Positions 26,636-35,849 are shown, counted from the stretch's first letter. The stretch is DNA of 64,000 nt from an uncultured Sphingomonadaceae bacterium (GCA_937996655.1 CALKUK010000014.1:186001-250000); one strand, 5' to 3'. Notes: generated by a model from the sequence alone, not told the origin. Program-made: numbers and translations.

Positions 26636-27993
26636 GCAGCAGCAGCGGCTTTCCCCGGCACGGGCACGGGGTTGCCCCGCGCTGCCGCCCGCTTTGCGCC
26701 CTTGGCCAGTTCCTTCTTCAGGGCGCGGCAATAATGGTCAAAATCGAGCTGGATGGTGTGGCGCCGCGCGGCATAATATTGGCCGGTATAATAATCTTCA
26801 TCCGCTGCAATGATGCGCGTCATCTCGGCGTCCGATGGCGGCAGATACTGGCCCGCCAGATAGGCACCGACGAGTTTTGACTGTTGTTCGGCAAAGTTGA
26901 CAAGGGTTGGCAGCGGCTGGGCAAGGCCCATGTAAAACAGGTCCGGCACGCCCGGTTTCATGATGCGCTTATAAAGTGGCGGGGGGCGGTTGTCGCCGTC
27001 GGCCAGCAGGCCTGGATCATCAAAGAACGGGAATTTGATGTCATAGCCGGTTGCCCAGACGATCGCGTCAATTTGCTCCCGGCTGCCATCGGTAAAGACA
27101 ACGCCATCGCCGTCGAGCCGGTCAATCCCGGGCTTCATCGTCAGATCACCGGAGCCCGCGCGCAGCAGAAACTCACCGGAGACGGTGCCATGGCTTTCAA
27201 ACGGGCTGATCTCGGGCTCGGGCAGGCCATAGTCGCTCATCTTGCCGACCAGCCCACGGATCATCTTTTCCCCCAGCTTTTGCCGGAGCCATTTGGGCAT
27301 CCAGGCTGGGGCGGGATTTTTGTCGAGCGGCTGCCCGCGATAATATTTGGGAAAAACCCAGACGCCGCGCCGGGTGGAGACGAAAAGCTTCTCCGCAATC
27401 GGGCGTTGCGACAGTTCCGACGCGACATCCATTGCCGAATTGCCCATGCCAACCACCAGCACGCGCTTGCCGACACAGTTTACCGGTTCAAACGGGCTGC
27501 GGTAATTGTGCGAATGGATTTGCGCGCCTGTGAAGCTGCCGGGATAGTCGGGGATGCGCGCTGCCCAATGGTGGCCATTGGCAACGACCAGCGCGTCAAA
27601 GTCTCGCACGTCACCGGTCGACAGGGTGATCGTCCACCCGCCGCCCGGTTTCCGCTGGGCCTTTTCCACCCGCGTGTTGAACCGGATGTGCTTCCTCAAG
27701 TCGAAATGGTCGACATAGTCATGGAAATATTGGAGCAACTGCGCATGGTGCGGATAATCCGGCCATTGGTCGGGCACCGGAAAATCTTCAAAGGCCAGCC
27801 GCCATTTCGACGTGTCGATATGCAGGCTCTTATAGCAGGCCGACATGCCGTTGGGGTTGTCGTAATACCAGTTGCCGCCGATATTGTCGGACGCCTCAAA
27901 TATCTCAAACGGTATCCCGTAATCCTGAAGACGTTTGGCCGTGGTAAAGCCGGAGCACCCGGCGCCGATGATGCAGACAGTAGGCATGTTCAT
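26632..27993 (-). CDS. Flavin-containing monooxygenase (FMO/Baeyer-Villiger type)
   Basis: This 453-residue protein has two dinucleotide-binding motifs, CIIGAGCSG at the N-terminus for FAD and VVGMGNSAMD near residue 155 for NADPH. A VWATGYD segment, characteristic of class B flavin monooxygenases, is also present. Such enzymes oxygenate nitrogen, sulfur or ketone groups. The substrate cannot be read. Several ATGs are possible within eight codons; MNMPTV was chosen without a clear ribosome site. It is followed by the adhesin-like gene with a four-base overlap, a pairing with no obvious functional reason. Confidence 0.85.
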   Translation of the reverse strand: MNMPTVCIIGAGCSGFTTAKRLQDYGIPFEIFEASDNIGGNWYYDNPNGMSACYKSLHIDTSKWRLAFEDFPVPDQWPDYPHHAQLLQYFHDYVDHFDLRKHIRFNTRVEKAQRKPGGGWTITLSTGDVRDFDALVVANGHHWAARIPDYPGSFTGAQIHSHNYRSPFEPVNCVGKRVLVVGMGNSAMDVASELSQRPIAEKLFVSTRRGVWVFPKYYRGQPLDKNPAPAWMPKWLRQKLGEKMIRGLVGKMSDYGLPEPEISPFESHGTVSGEFLLRAGSGDLTMKPGIDRLDGDGVVFTDGSREQIDAIVWATGYDIKFPFFDDPGLLADGDNRPPPLYKRIMKPGVPDLFYMGLAQPLPTLVNFAEQQSKLVGAYLAGQYLPPSDAEMTRIIAADEDYYTGQYYAARRHTIQLDFDHYCRALKKELAKGAKRAAARGNPVPVPGKAAAAA

Positions 27994-28039
27994 GATGTCA
28001 GAATGGCGCAAGCGGTTTGGATTGCAACCCTCACAAGCA

Positions 28040-29296
28040 TCAGCGGTCGGGCGCTGTCCAGTCTTCGGCTGTCTGTCGGCCCTTCATCCGGCGCAGGATA
28101 ATGCCCAGCCCCACGCCCGTTCCTATGGCGATCGCAAGGTCTGCCAGCACCGTCAGCACCAGCGTCACGATCAAGAGTGCGAGATCGTCTTTGGGCAGAG
28201 CGGCAAAGCGGCGCCAGCGGTGCGGCTCCATCATGTTCCAGGACGTGACCAGCAACAGTGCGGCAAGGGCGGGCATGGCGAGACGGCCTGCCAAATCTGA
28301 AAAGGCGAGGAGCACGATCAGGATCGTCGCTGCATGGACCAGCCCGGCAACCGGCGTCGTCCCGCCAGCGCGGATGTTGGTCGCTGTGCGGGCGATGGCG
28401 CCTGTGGCGGGCAGGCCGCCGAACAGCGCTGAGCCGATATTGGCAATCCCCTGCGCCAGCACCTCTGCATTGGGGCGGTGCGCGCCTGTGATTATTCGGT
28501 CCGCGACAATGGCAGACAGGAGCGATTCCACCCCGGCCAGAAAGGCGATGACGACCGCCGACGGCAGGAGTTCGATGACCTTTTCAATTGTGAAGACGGG
28601 CAGCGACGGCATGGGGAGAGCGGCGGGCAAAGCCCCATATCGCGCGCCAATTGTATCGACAGGGAGAAGTGCCGCCAGCGCCGACGTTAGGGCGACAGCC
28701 ACAATCAATCCAGGCAGGCGCGGGGCCATTTTGCGAAGGGCGACGATCAGGAGAATCGTCGCAAGTCCGACACCCAGCGCTGCACTGTTCAGCGAGGCGC
28801 GTGCCTCCCACAGGGCTGTCATCTTCGGCAGGAATTCGGACGGAAGCTTGGCAATGCCAAGCCCCATAAAGTCCTTCAACTGGCTGGCCCCGATGATGAT
28901 CCCGATACCGATGGTGAAGCCGGAGATGACCGGTTCTGGCACATGCGCGATCAGTGATCCTGCGCGGAACACGCCGGCAAGAACGAGGATGACGCCGGCC
29001 ATCAGCGTCGCAAGGACAAGCCCGTCATAGCCGTGCGTGGCGATGACGCCGTAGACGACCACGATAAACGCGCCGGTTGGCCCGCCAATCTGCACCCGGC
29101 TACCTCCCAGCAGCGAGATGAGAAAGCCGCCGATGATTGCGGTGACAAGCCCTGTGGCCGGGGCCGCGCCCGAGGCGATGGCAATGGCGATGCTCAAGGG
29201 AATGGCGACCATCGCAACGGTCACCCCGGCAATCGCGTCAGCCCGGAAGTTGGCCGCGCTATAGCCGGGGAGCGTCGAGAGGAGCTTTGGCTTCAT
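28040..29296 (-). CDS. SulP family anion transporter lacking STAS domain
   Basis: The 418-residue protein has about ten hydrophobic segments. Near the N-terminus is the SulP pattern AGVTVAMVAIPLSIAIAIASG, and GSRVQIGGPTGAFI follows near residue 65. SulP proteins carry sulfate, bicarbonate or other anions. Most have a cytoplasmic C-terminal STAS domain; here the protein ends about 20 residues after the last helix, so the STAS domain is missing. No frameshift is apparent, because no STAS-like sequence follows in any frame before the next gene. It lies beside a sulfide-oxidation module, which makes sulfate or sulfite a reasonable substrate guess. Confidence 0.85.
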   Translation of the reverse strand: MKPKLLSTLPGYSAANFRADAIAGVTVAMVAIPLSIAIAIASGAAPATGLVTAIIGGFLISLLGGSRVQIGGPTGAFIVVVYGVIATHGYDGLVLATLMAGVILVLAGVFRAGSLIAHVPEPVISGFTIGIGIIIGASQLKDFMGLGIAKLPSEFLPKMTALWEARASLNSAALGVGLATILLIVALRKMAPRLPGLIVAVALTSALAALLPVDTIGARYGALPAALPMPSLPVFTIEKVIELLPSAVVIAFLAGVESLLSAIVADRIITGAHRPNAEVLAQGIANIGSALFGGLPATGAIARTATNIRAGGTTPVAGLVHAATILIVLLAFSDLAGRLAMPALAALLLVTSWNMMEPHRWRRFAALPKDDLALLIVTLVLTVLADLAIAIGTGVGLGIILRRMKGRQTAEDWTAPDR

Positions 29297-29335
29297 CGCC
29301 AGACGCTAGGCTTGGTAGTGGGTGTCAGCAACGGC

Positions 29336-30196
29336 TCAGATCGCGTTGACGGGAAGGCGCAGATAAACATGCCCCTCCGGTGTGGCTGGGGGAAGGTTCC
29401 CCGCCCGGATATTCACCTGAAGCGACGGCAGGATGAGGAGGGGTGCGGCCAGCGTCTTGTCCCTTGCTTCCCGCATGGCGACGAACGCATCTTCGCTGAT
29501 ACCGTCATGGATGTGGATGTTGGTCGCACGGTGGTCCGCGACCGATGCTTCCCAAGCAGGAATGGGGCGCTTTTCGGGCGGGTAGTCATGCCCAGTGAAC
29601 AGCCGCGTGTCCTTGGGGAGGTCGAGGATCTTCCTGATGGAGTGATAGAGCGTCCGGGCGTCCCCTCCGGGAAAGTCGGCGCGCGCGGTCCCATAATCGG
29701 GCATGAATACAGTATCCCCGACAAAGGCGGCATCGCCGACGATGTAGGTGACGCAGGCAGGGGTGTGCCCCGGTGTATGGAGAACTTTGATGGTGAGGTT
29801 GCCCAAAGGCAATTCATCGCCATCGGTGACGAGCTGATCGAAAACAGATCCATCACAGACAATGTCATCGGCTTCAAATAGGTCTGCGAAAATCGTCTGC
29901 ACCTCTGTGATGTGCGCCCCGATGACGACCGGCGCGCCTGTCTGTTCGCGAATGTGATGCGCGGCAGACAGGTGGTCGGCATGGGCATGAGTTTCCAGGA
30001 CATACTGCAGATCAAGGCCTTGCGCGTGGACATAGTCCAGAACAGCATCGGCTGACGCAGTGGAGATGCGCGCATTGCGGGGCGAGAAGTCGAGCACAGG
30101 ATCAATGATCGCTGCGGCCTTGCTGACGGGATCATGCACGACATAGGTGACGGTGTTGGTGGCGGTGTCGAAAAGGCCGCGGACCTGAGGCTGCAT
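29336..30196 (-). CDS. MBL-fold persulfide dioxygenase-like protein (Blh/ETHE1-like)
   Basis: This 286-residue metallo-beta-lactamase-fold protein has H70-A-H72-A-D74-H75 (ETHAHADHLSAAHH) and GHTPACVTY for metal binding. Its overall sequence is of the Blh/persulfide dioxygenase group, which oxidises glutathione persulfide to sulfite with oxygen. AAGGAG nine bases before the ATG supports the start. It is divergent from an ArsR-type regulator, with overlapping promoters and a dyad between them, as in bigR-blh loci. The neighbouring rhodanese and TSUP exporter complete a plausible sulfide detoxification set. Confidence 0.85.
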   Translation of the reverse strand: MQPQVRGLFDTATNTVTYVVHDPVSKAAAIIDPVLDFSPRNARISTASADAVLDYVHAQGLDLQYVLETHAHADHLSAAHHIREQTGAPVVIGAHITEVQTIFADLFEADDIVCDGSVFDQLVTDGDELPLGNLTIKVLHTPGHTPACVTYIVGDAAFVGDTVFMPDYGTARADFPGGDARTLYHSIRKILDLPKDTRLFTGHDYPPEKRPIPAWEASVADHRATNIHIHDGISEDAFVAMREARDKTLAAPLLILPSLQVNIRAGNLPPATPEGHVYLRLPVNAI

Positions 30197-30226
30197 GAAA
30201 ATCGACTCCTTCGTTGCGGCTGATGT

Positions 30227-30268
30227 CTAAATATTAGGAATTGCTAATTTAGAATCAAGTAATATATT
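30227..30268. promoter_or_regulatory. Divergent promoters and dyad operator between blh-like and arsR genes
   Basis: An AT-rich imperfect dyad (CTAAATATTAG, six bases, CTAATTTAG; 30227-30252) lies between the two starts. Rightward, TTGCTA (30241-30246) and TATATT (30263-30268) are 16 bases apart, and the -10 ends six bases before the arsR ATG, so the regulator mRNA looks leaderless. Leftward, TTGATT (complement of 30253-30258) and TAATAT (complement of 30231-30236) are also 16 bases apart. The dyad overlaps elements of both promoters, so one repressor could shut both. Confidence 0.7.
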
Positions 30269-30274
30269 GCTATC

Positions 30275-30604
30275 ATGTTTGACCTTTCCCGCTTTGATCT
30301 AAGCCTTTTTGAAGACAGTGCCGGTCGCGCCGCATCGCTGCTGCGCACCCTTGCCAATGAACGACGGTTGATGATCCTGTGCCAGTTGGTGGAAGGGGAA
30401 TTGTCGGTTGGGGCGCTGCAGACGCGCGTCGGCGTATCGCAATCCGCTCTGTCGCAACATCTCGCCCTGCTGCGTGAAGAGGGGATCGTTGCCACGCGGC
30501 GTGAGGGGCAATCAATTTTCTACCGCGTTGCCGATCCGGCTGCGTTGCGCGTTCTCCAAACATTGGCCGAGTTGTTCTGCCCCCCTGAGATGAGGACCGA
30601 TTGA
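30275..30604 (+). CDS. ArsR-family regulator, BigR/SqrR-like persulfide sensor
   Basis: This 109-residue winged-helix protein has the ArsR core LLRTLANERRLMILCQL and the recognition helix region VSQSALSQHLALLREEG. Its only two cysteines are C36 and C102, 66 residues apart. That is the spacing of the C41/C107 pair in SqrR and the matching pair in BigR, which form a polysulfide bridge on sensing persulfides. This, with the divergent persulfide-dioxygenase gene and downstream rhodanese, supports a sulfide-responsive repressor rather than a metal sensor. It starts a run of three genes on this strand. Confidence 0.85.
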   Translation: MFDLSRFDLSLFEDSAGRAASLLRTLANERRLMILCQLVEGELSVGALQTRVGVSQSALSQHLALLREEGIVATRREGQSIFYRVADPAALRVLQTLAELFCPPEMRTD

Positions 30605-30605
30605 T

Positions 30606-31142
30606 ATGACAGCCACTCTGACGTCTCTTTCCCCAAGCGAAGTCAAGTCGCGCCTAGATGCCGGACGCGCCATCCTCATCGACATTCGGGAGCCGGATGA
30701 ATTCGTACGAAGCCATGTGCCGGGGGCCCGGTCCCATCCGCTTTCGGTCTGGGAGGAGGCGCATTTGACGGTCGATCCGGACGCTGATGTGATTTTCACC
30801 TGCCGTTCCGGGATGCGCACGGCGGGGGCATGTGATCGTTTGGCTGCCCGCGTGACCGGTGAGGCCTATGTCCTTTCCGGCGGGCTGGATGGCTGGAGGA
30901 AGGCGGGCTTTCCAGTTGCTACGGACGCCAAAGCGCCGCTGGAGATCATGCGTCAGGTTCAGATTGCCGCCGGCTCACTGGTGTTGCTCGGTGTCGTGTT
31001 GGGCTTCACGGTCGCGCCAGCGTTCTTCGTGCTGTCTGCCTTTGTCGGCGCGGGCCTGACCTTTGCTGGTGCAACAGGCTTTTGCGGCATGGCGCGGCTT
31101 TTGATGATGGCGCCTTGGAACCGTCGGCCGGTTGCAGCCTGA
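30606..31142 (+). CDS. Rhodanese with C-terminal membrane anchor (DUF2892)
   Basis: The first 110 residues of this 178-residue protein form a rhodanese domain, with the active-site cysteine C66 in the loop CRSGMR. It moves sulfane sulfur between carriers. Residues of about 115-165 hold two hydrophobic helices with FCGMARLL near the end, the DUF2892 type that anchors such proteins in the inner membrane. It starts one base after the arsR stop and its own stop overlaps the next ATG (TGATG), so the three genes form an operon. Confidence 0.9.
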   Translation: MTATLTSLSPSEVKSRLDAGRAILIDIREPDEFVRSHVPGARSHPLSVWEEAHLTVDPDADVIFTCRSGMRTAGACDRLAARVTGEAYVLSGGLDGWRKAGFPVATDAKAPLEIMRQVQIAAGSLVLLGVVLGFTVAPAFFVLSAFVGAGLTFAGATGFCGMARLLMMAPWNRRPVAA

Positions 31143-31900
31143 TGCTGGACCCGCACCTCATCGCCGCAGTGGGCGGGCTGCTGGTCGGCCTGTTGTTGAC
31201 TGTTTTTGGAGGCGGCGGCTCGGTGCTGGCAACGCCTTGGCTGCTCTATGCTGTGGGGGTCGCGGATGTGCATATTGCTATTGGAACATCGGCCGCAGCA
31301 GTCGCTGTCAACGCGGCAACGGGCCTTGCTGTGCAGGCGCGTGCCGGGCGGGTTAAATGGCCCTGCGCCTCTGTCTTTGCGATCGCGGGGCTCGCCGGGT
31401 CTCTCCTTGGGGCCCATCTTGGCAAACAGGTGGATGGCACACATCTCGTAAAATGGTTTGCCGTCGCAATGATCGCGATTGCCGTCTCGATGGTCATTCC
31501 CCGTAAGTCCGAAGGGGATCCGACTGTCCATCTGCAACCAGCGATGGTGCTTAAGCTGGCCCCGGTTGGGTTTCTCGCGGGTCTGGCAGCCGGGTTCTTC
31601 GGCATTGGCGGGGGCTTTCTGATCGCGCCAGGGCTGATGGCCTCGACGGGCATGACGCTCGCCAATGCAGCGGCCTCCTCGCTTGTTTCAGTAACGCTAT
31701 TTGGGGGCGCGACGAGTGCATCTTATGCCGCGTCCGGACAAATTGACTGGGGCCTGTTCGCAGGCCTTGTGGCGGGCGGAGCAGGCGGTGCCATACTTGG
31801 GGCCCCGGTCTCGCGTTGGCTGGCGCAACGCATTGTTCTGGCGCGTCTCGGCTTTGCTGTGTTTGTGGTGGCTGTCGCCGTGTACATATTGTTGCGGTGA
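31142..31900 (+). CDS. TSUP family sulfite/sulfonate exporter (TauE/SafE)
   Basis: The 252-residue protein has seven to eight hydrophobic segments arranged as two repeats, with GGLLVGLLLTVFGGGGSVLA early and LAAGFFGIGGGFLIAPGL in the second half. The glycine motifs are those of TauE/SafE transporters. In this operon it most likely exports sulfite or thiosulfate made by the dioxygenase and rhodanese. The frame is open 20 codons upstream, but the ATG overlapping the rhodanese stop fits the family N-terminus. It ends three bases before the stop of the convergent amidohydrolase gene. Confidence 0.9.
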   Translation: MLDPHLIAAVGGLLVGLLLTVFGGGGSVLATPWLLYAVGVADVHIAIGTSAAAVAVNAATGLAVQARAGRVKWPCASVFAIAGLAGSLLGAHLGKQVDGTHLVKWFAVAMIAIAVSMVIPRKSEGDPTVHLQPAMVLKLAPVGFLAGLAAGFFGIGGGFLIAPGLMASTGMTLANAAASSLVSVTLFGGATSASYAASGQIDWGLFAGLVAGGAGGAILGAPVSRWLAQRIVLARLGFAVFVVAVAVYILLR

Positions 31901-31903
31901 ACC

Positions 31904-33175
31904 TTAGCGGATGAGCGTGCCGCCCTTGATGACGCCGGCCATCGTCTCCAGCGTGCGGACATTCTTGAGCGGGTCTCCCGCAACGGCGATGAGATCGCCG
32001 AACTTGCCGACCGTGATGCTCCCGACGTCCTTCTCGCGCATCATGACTTTGGCGGCGTCGATTGTGGCGGCGCGGATCGCCTGAAGCGGTGTCATGCCGT
32101 AGCGGACCATATAGGCAAATTGGCGCGCATTGAGGCCATGGGGGTAGACGCCGCTGTCCGTCCCAAAGGCGATGGGCACGCCCATGGCGACGCCTTTGCG
32201 GAACATCTCTCGCTGGATGTCGGTCGTCTCGCGGTTCTTGCGCAGATATTCGGCAGGCCAGCCTTCCTTGGTGCCGACCTCCTCAATCCAGTCGCCATTA
32301 TAGACATCCATGACGAGCCAGACGCCCTTTGCCTTGGCAAGCGCCAGGCCTTCCTCATCGATGATGCTGGCATGTTCGATGGACCGGACGCCCGCGCGGA
32401 TCGCAGCTTTGATGCCCGCTGCGCCATGGGCATGGGCGGTCGCATAGCTGCCGTGCTTGGCGGCAACCTCAACGGCAGCGCGCATCTCTTCTTCGGTTAG
32501 CTCCGGTTGACCGGGCTCGGTGCCGATGGCCAGCACGGCACCTGTCGCGATAAGTTTCAGAAAGTCAGCCCCGCCCTTGAACAGCGCTTCAGCTTTGTCG
32601 CGGGCTTCGGTGGCATTGGTGACGACGCCAAAGCGCATTTCGGGCGGCACACTTCCGGGGGGCAGCCCGTTAATCTCTCCGCCGCCGCCGGGGATGGTGA
32701 TGTACGTGCCGACCACCGCCATGCGCGGGCCGGGGATGAGGCCCTTGTCGATGGCCTCGCGCAGCTTCACATCGGAAAAGACACGAAACGTGCCCACATC
32801 GCGCACCGTCGTGAACCCGGCCATCAAAGTATCCCGGGCATTTTTCGCGCCGATAAAGGCGGTTTCGGCCGGGCCGGTCTTGATCGGTTCGGCAATGTCG
32901 GCACCTTGGCCGACATCCGCCAAATGAGTGTGCAGATCAATCAGCCCGGGCAGGACAGTGTACCGGCGCCAGTCGACGAGGGTTGCCGCTTTGGGCGGCG
33001 TCCCGCATCGGGCAATCGCTGTGATGCGGCCGTCGGTGATGGTGACGCACTGCCCTTTTCGGACTGTGCCGGTGTCAACATCGACCAACCGGCCGGCCTG
33101 AACATAGGTTGTACCCGCCGCTGCGCTGGACGCCGCAAAGACCCCCAGCAACAGGGCGAGCGCACCACGCCTCAT
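31904..33175 (-). CDS. Exported metal-dependent amidohydrolase (imidazolonepropionase/prolidase-like)
   Basis: This 423-residue protein has a signal peptide (ALALLLGVFAASSAAA) and the amidohydrolase fold. Metal ligands H82 and H84 lie in LIDLHTHLAD, with further candidates in SYATAHAHG, SIEHAS and FGTDSGVYPHG. The periplasmic group to which it belongs is usually annotated as Xaa-Pro dipeptidase-like or as an imidazolonepropionase relative, with few tested members. The ATG at the signal peptide overlaps the phoD stop by four bases, so the two exported hydrolases are probably co-expressed. Confidence 0.85.
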   Translation of the reverse strand: MRRGALALLLGVFAASSAAAGTTYVQAGRLVDVDTGTVRKGQCVTITDGRITAIARCGTPPKAATLVDWRRYTVLPGLIDLHTHLADVGQGADIAEPIKTGPAETAFIGAKNARDTLMAGFTTVRDVGTFRVFSDVKLREAIDKGLIPGPRMAVVGTYITIPGGGGEINGLPPGSVPPEMRFGVVTNATEARDKAEALFKGGADFLKLIATGAVLAIGTEPGQPELTEEEMRAAVEVAAKHGSYATAHAHGAAGIKAAIRAGVRSIEHASIIDEEGLALAKAKGVWLVMDVYNGDWIEEVGTKEGWPAEYLRKNRETTDIQREMFRKGVAMGVPIAFGTDSGVYPHGLNARQFAYMVRYGMTPLQAIRAATIDAAKVMMREKDVGSITVGKFGDLIAVAGDPLKNVRTLETMAGVIKGGTLIR

Positions 33176-34797
33176 GCCTGTTCGAGCACCTTGCGGCCCG
33201 GACGGACGAGCATCTTCTTGCTCGGCTTCGTCTTGAGCGAAAGGTCCTTCACTGTTTCCATGAACACCCATTCATTGGTCGCTGCCTTGGGGGTGAGGGA
33301 CAGGTGCATATAGCCGCGGTTGGACGTGTCGACGAAGCGCAGTTCCTGCTTGTTTCGGGCCAGGATGTCTGCGGCAATGCGATTGGGATCAACGCCTATG
33401 GTCGACGATTCGATGCCTGGCGACGTGACACTGTGTCCGCCAAATTCGACGCCCGCCGGTTTGCCACCTTCGGGCAGATCAAACGCCCAGCCATTGTGGC
33501 TGTCACCGGAGACGACGACGAGGTTGAGGTCATTCTTCTGCGCGGCGGCGAAGGTGCGGCTGCGCGCGACGGGGTAACCGCCCCAATTGTCGAAATTATA
33601 CGGCAATCCGGCCTTCGCCGCTGCAATGCCCTGCCGCATATAGCTTTTCCGGCTTTCAGGCGCATCGGGTGCAAACCAGTTGAGGGCCTCTTCCGGCGTG
33701 TAGTTATAGCCCATATTGGTCCCGACGCCGAGGACGGACCAGGTCGCCTTAGTCTTTGCGAACTGGTGGAACAGCCAGCTCTCCTGTTCGGTGCCGAACA
33801 TGGTCGATGAGGGGTCCATCCATGCACCATCGCGGAACTCGGCAAAGGCCTTCGCCGGGTCGGCTGTGCGCATAAAGTCCCCCTGCCAATAGGGCTTGGA
33901 GCGGGCGACCATGCGCGTATCGGTGCGGAAATAGGTGCCCAGATCCCCAAATTCATAGGTTTTCCAGGGCTGCTCGCCTACCGGCATCCATTCGCGCCAG
34001 ACTTGCATGGCCCCGTTGCGGCGGACGGACCAGTCGCCCTCATCCGCGGTGTGATTCTGTGCGCCGCCTTCCCAGCTGTCATTGGCGCCTTCATGATCGT
34101 CTGTATTGGGGATCATCGGGAAATTGGCATGGAGTGCCTGCAACTGCGGATCGGCGCGGTAGCTGGCATAGCGCAGGCGATAATCGGCGAGCGTCAGGAT
34201 TTCGCCTGCCGGGAACAGGCGGGCAGCGAACTTCGCCCCGCCATCATATCCACCCCGCCCATATTCATAGATATAGTCGCCCAAGTGGAGGACAAGATCG
34301 ATGTCATCGCGCGCGGCGGCATGGCCATAAGCGTTGAATTCCCCGAAGCCGACGTTGGAGCAGGAGAAGATCGCGATGTTGAACTTGGATGCCTTGCCCA
34401 AGGGCAGCGTCTTTGTCCGGCCAATGGGGGAAAGGGTGCCATCCGGTGCGATGAAGCGGAACCAGTAGAAACGGCCCGGCTGGAGACCATCGACCGTGAT
34501 TTTGACGGTATGGTCGCGCCATGGTCCGGTGATCATCTGCCCGCCGCCGACGATCTTGGTAAAGTCACGCGTGTCAGACACTTCGACGCGGACCTTGGAC
34601 GGGCTGCCTGTGGCGCTGACATAGCGCGTCCACAGCAGCATCGAATCCGGCCCCGGCTCTCCTGAGGCGACGTTGTGCGTAAAACCGGTGAGGCCGAGCA
34701 ATGTCTGCGCGGCGAGCGTCCCGCCCGGCAGCATAAGGCCCCCAAGGCCAAGGCCTGCGGTTGCGATCAGCGCGCGGCGGTCGATGCGAAATGTCAT
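33172..34797 (-). CDS. PhoD-like alkaline phosphatase D
   Basis: This 541-residue protein starts with a Tat-type signal (DRRALIATAGLGLGGL, with R7-R8), fitting the Tat export of PhoD enzymes. An N-terminal beta domain (HNVASGEPGPDSMLLWTR) is followed by the metallophosphatase core with FSCSNVGFGEF, LVLHLGDYIYEYG, PNTDDHEGAND and VVSGDSHNGW, which provide the iron and calcium ligands. It releases phosphate from phosphodiesters or monoesters in the periplasm. No Pho box was identified upstream. It is followed by the amidohydrolase gene. Confidence 0.92.
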   Translation of the reverse strand: MTFRIDRRALIATAGLGLGGLMLPGGTLAAQTLLGLTGFTHNVASGEPGPDSMLLWTRYVSATGSPSKVRVEVSDTRDFTKIVGGGQMITGPWRDHTVKITVDGLQPGRFYWFRFIAPDGTLSPIGRTKTLPLGKASKFNIAIFSCSNVGFGEFNAYGHAAARDDIDLVLHLGDYIYEYGRGGYDGGAKFAARLFPAGEILTLADYRLRYASYRADPQLQALHANFPMIPNTDDHEGANDSWEGGAQNHTADEGDWSVRRNGAMQVWREWMPVGEQPWKTYEFGDLGTYFRTDTRMVARSKPYWQGDFMRTADPAKAFAEFRDGAWMDPSSTMFGTEQESWLFHQFAKTKATWSVLGVGTNMGYNYTPEEALNWFAPDAPESRKSYMRQGIAAAKAGLPYNFDNWGGYPVARSRTFAAAQKNDLNLVVVSGDSHNGWAFDLPEGGKPAGVEFGGHSVTSPGIESSTIGVDPNRIAADILARNKQELRFVDTSNRGYMHLSLTPKAATNEWVFMETVKDLSLKTKPSKKMLVRPGRKVLEQA

Positions 34798-34967
34798 TTG
34801 GTTCAATCCCCTATGGCTTGGCCGCACCTTGCGACGATCCGTGCGGGCCGGTCAACAGCCTGATCACCCCCAAGGGTGTAAACGCAGACCCCGCGCCCCT
34901 CCCTTTGCAAGTTTGCTATGGCATCGCGGTGACATAGTCCGCGATTGGGGGCGGGGATTGTGTGGGC

Positions 34968-35759
34968 CTAGTTGCGGAAGCTCGGGTCGATCCGGTCGAG
35001 CTTGCGCAGCAGCGCCGGCCAAGCGAGTCTGTCGGCGGTCATGCTCATGCCCGGGCCGTTCGATTGCTGCTCCACCTTTTCCGGTGTGCCCTGCGGCGGG
35101 TTGTACAGCCCGTCACGCCCCGCGCTCAGCATCTTGACCTGTGCGTCGCACGCACGCTCCAGGAAGTAGAGGCGCAAGAAGCACTGGGCCACGGTTTCAC
35201 CGACCGTCAGCGTGCCGTGGTTCCGCAGGATCATGGCATTCTTGGTGCCCATGTCTTCGACCAGACGTTCGCGCTCCTCCAGATAGGTCGCGATGCCTTC
35301 ATACTCATGATAGGCGACATCATGCTGGGCAATCATGGCCGTTTGGGTGTGCGGCAACAGCCCTTCGGCCATCGCGCTGACCGCCTGTCCATGGGGCGTG
35401 TGGAGGTGCATGACGGCATGGGCATCCTCACGTGCCATATGCAGGGCGGAATGGATGACGAAGCCAGCCGGATTGACGGGATGCGATGTCGGCACGACTG
35501 GCTGGCCCTCAACATCAATCTTCACGAGCGAAGACGCGGTGATCTCTTCAAACATCATGTCATAGGGGTTGATGAGGAAGTGATGCTCCGGCCCCGGCAC
35601 GCGCGCGGAGAGATGCGTGAAGATGAGATCGTCCCAGCCATAGAGCGCCACCAGCCGATAGGCAGCGGCAAGATCGACGCGGACGGCCCACTCTTCGGCG
35701 CTGACGGCACCCCGGATATGATCGTCATTGGCGACGTTATTTTGCATGACTGAGGCCAT
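34968..35759 (-). CDS. Class II aldolase/adducin family protein
   Basis: This 263-residue protein has the class II aldolase fold: an N-terminal segment LVALYGWDDLIFTHLSARVPG, then AVMHLHTPHGQAVSA carrying the zinc-binding histidines, and a third near LRNHGTLTVG. Relatives include fuculose-phosphate aldolase and alpha-adducin heads; many copies of this length have no known substrate. AGGAGAG six bases before the ATG is a strong ribosome site. It is a single gene between phoD and the repeat at 35.9 kb, so context gives no substrate. Confidence 0.88.
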   Translation of the reverse strand: MASVMQNNVANDDHIRGAVSAEEWAVRVDLAAAYRLVALYGWDDLIFTHLSARVPGPEHHFLINPYDMMFEEITASSLVKIDVEGQPVVPTSHPVNPAGFVIHSALHMAREDAHAVMHLHTPHGQAVSAMAEGLLPHTQTAMIAQHDVAYHEYEGIATYLEERERLVEDMGTKNAMILRNHGTLTVGETVAQCFLRLYFLERACDAQVKMLSAGRDGLYNPPQGTPEKVEQQSNGPGMSMTADRLAWPALLRKLDRIDPSFRN

Positions 35760-35849
35760 TTTTTCTCTCCTAAACTGTTGGTGTCTTTATCCTGAGTCCA
35801 CAGCCGGATGTAAAGCCATTGAGCGCTCCTTTGCGAGGCCAACATTTGT

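Noticed and set aside
26884..28101. Open frame of about 400 codons opposite the flavin monooxygenase
   Set aside because: Antisense shadow; the sense protein has both nucleotide-binding motifs.
34828..34967. Promoter or Pho box upstream of phoD
   Set aside because: No convincing pair of direct repeats or -10/-35 elements could be fixed by eye.
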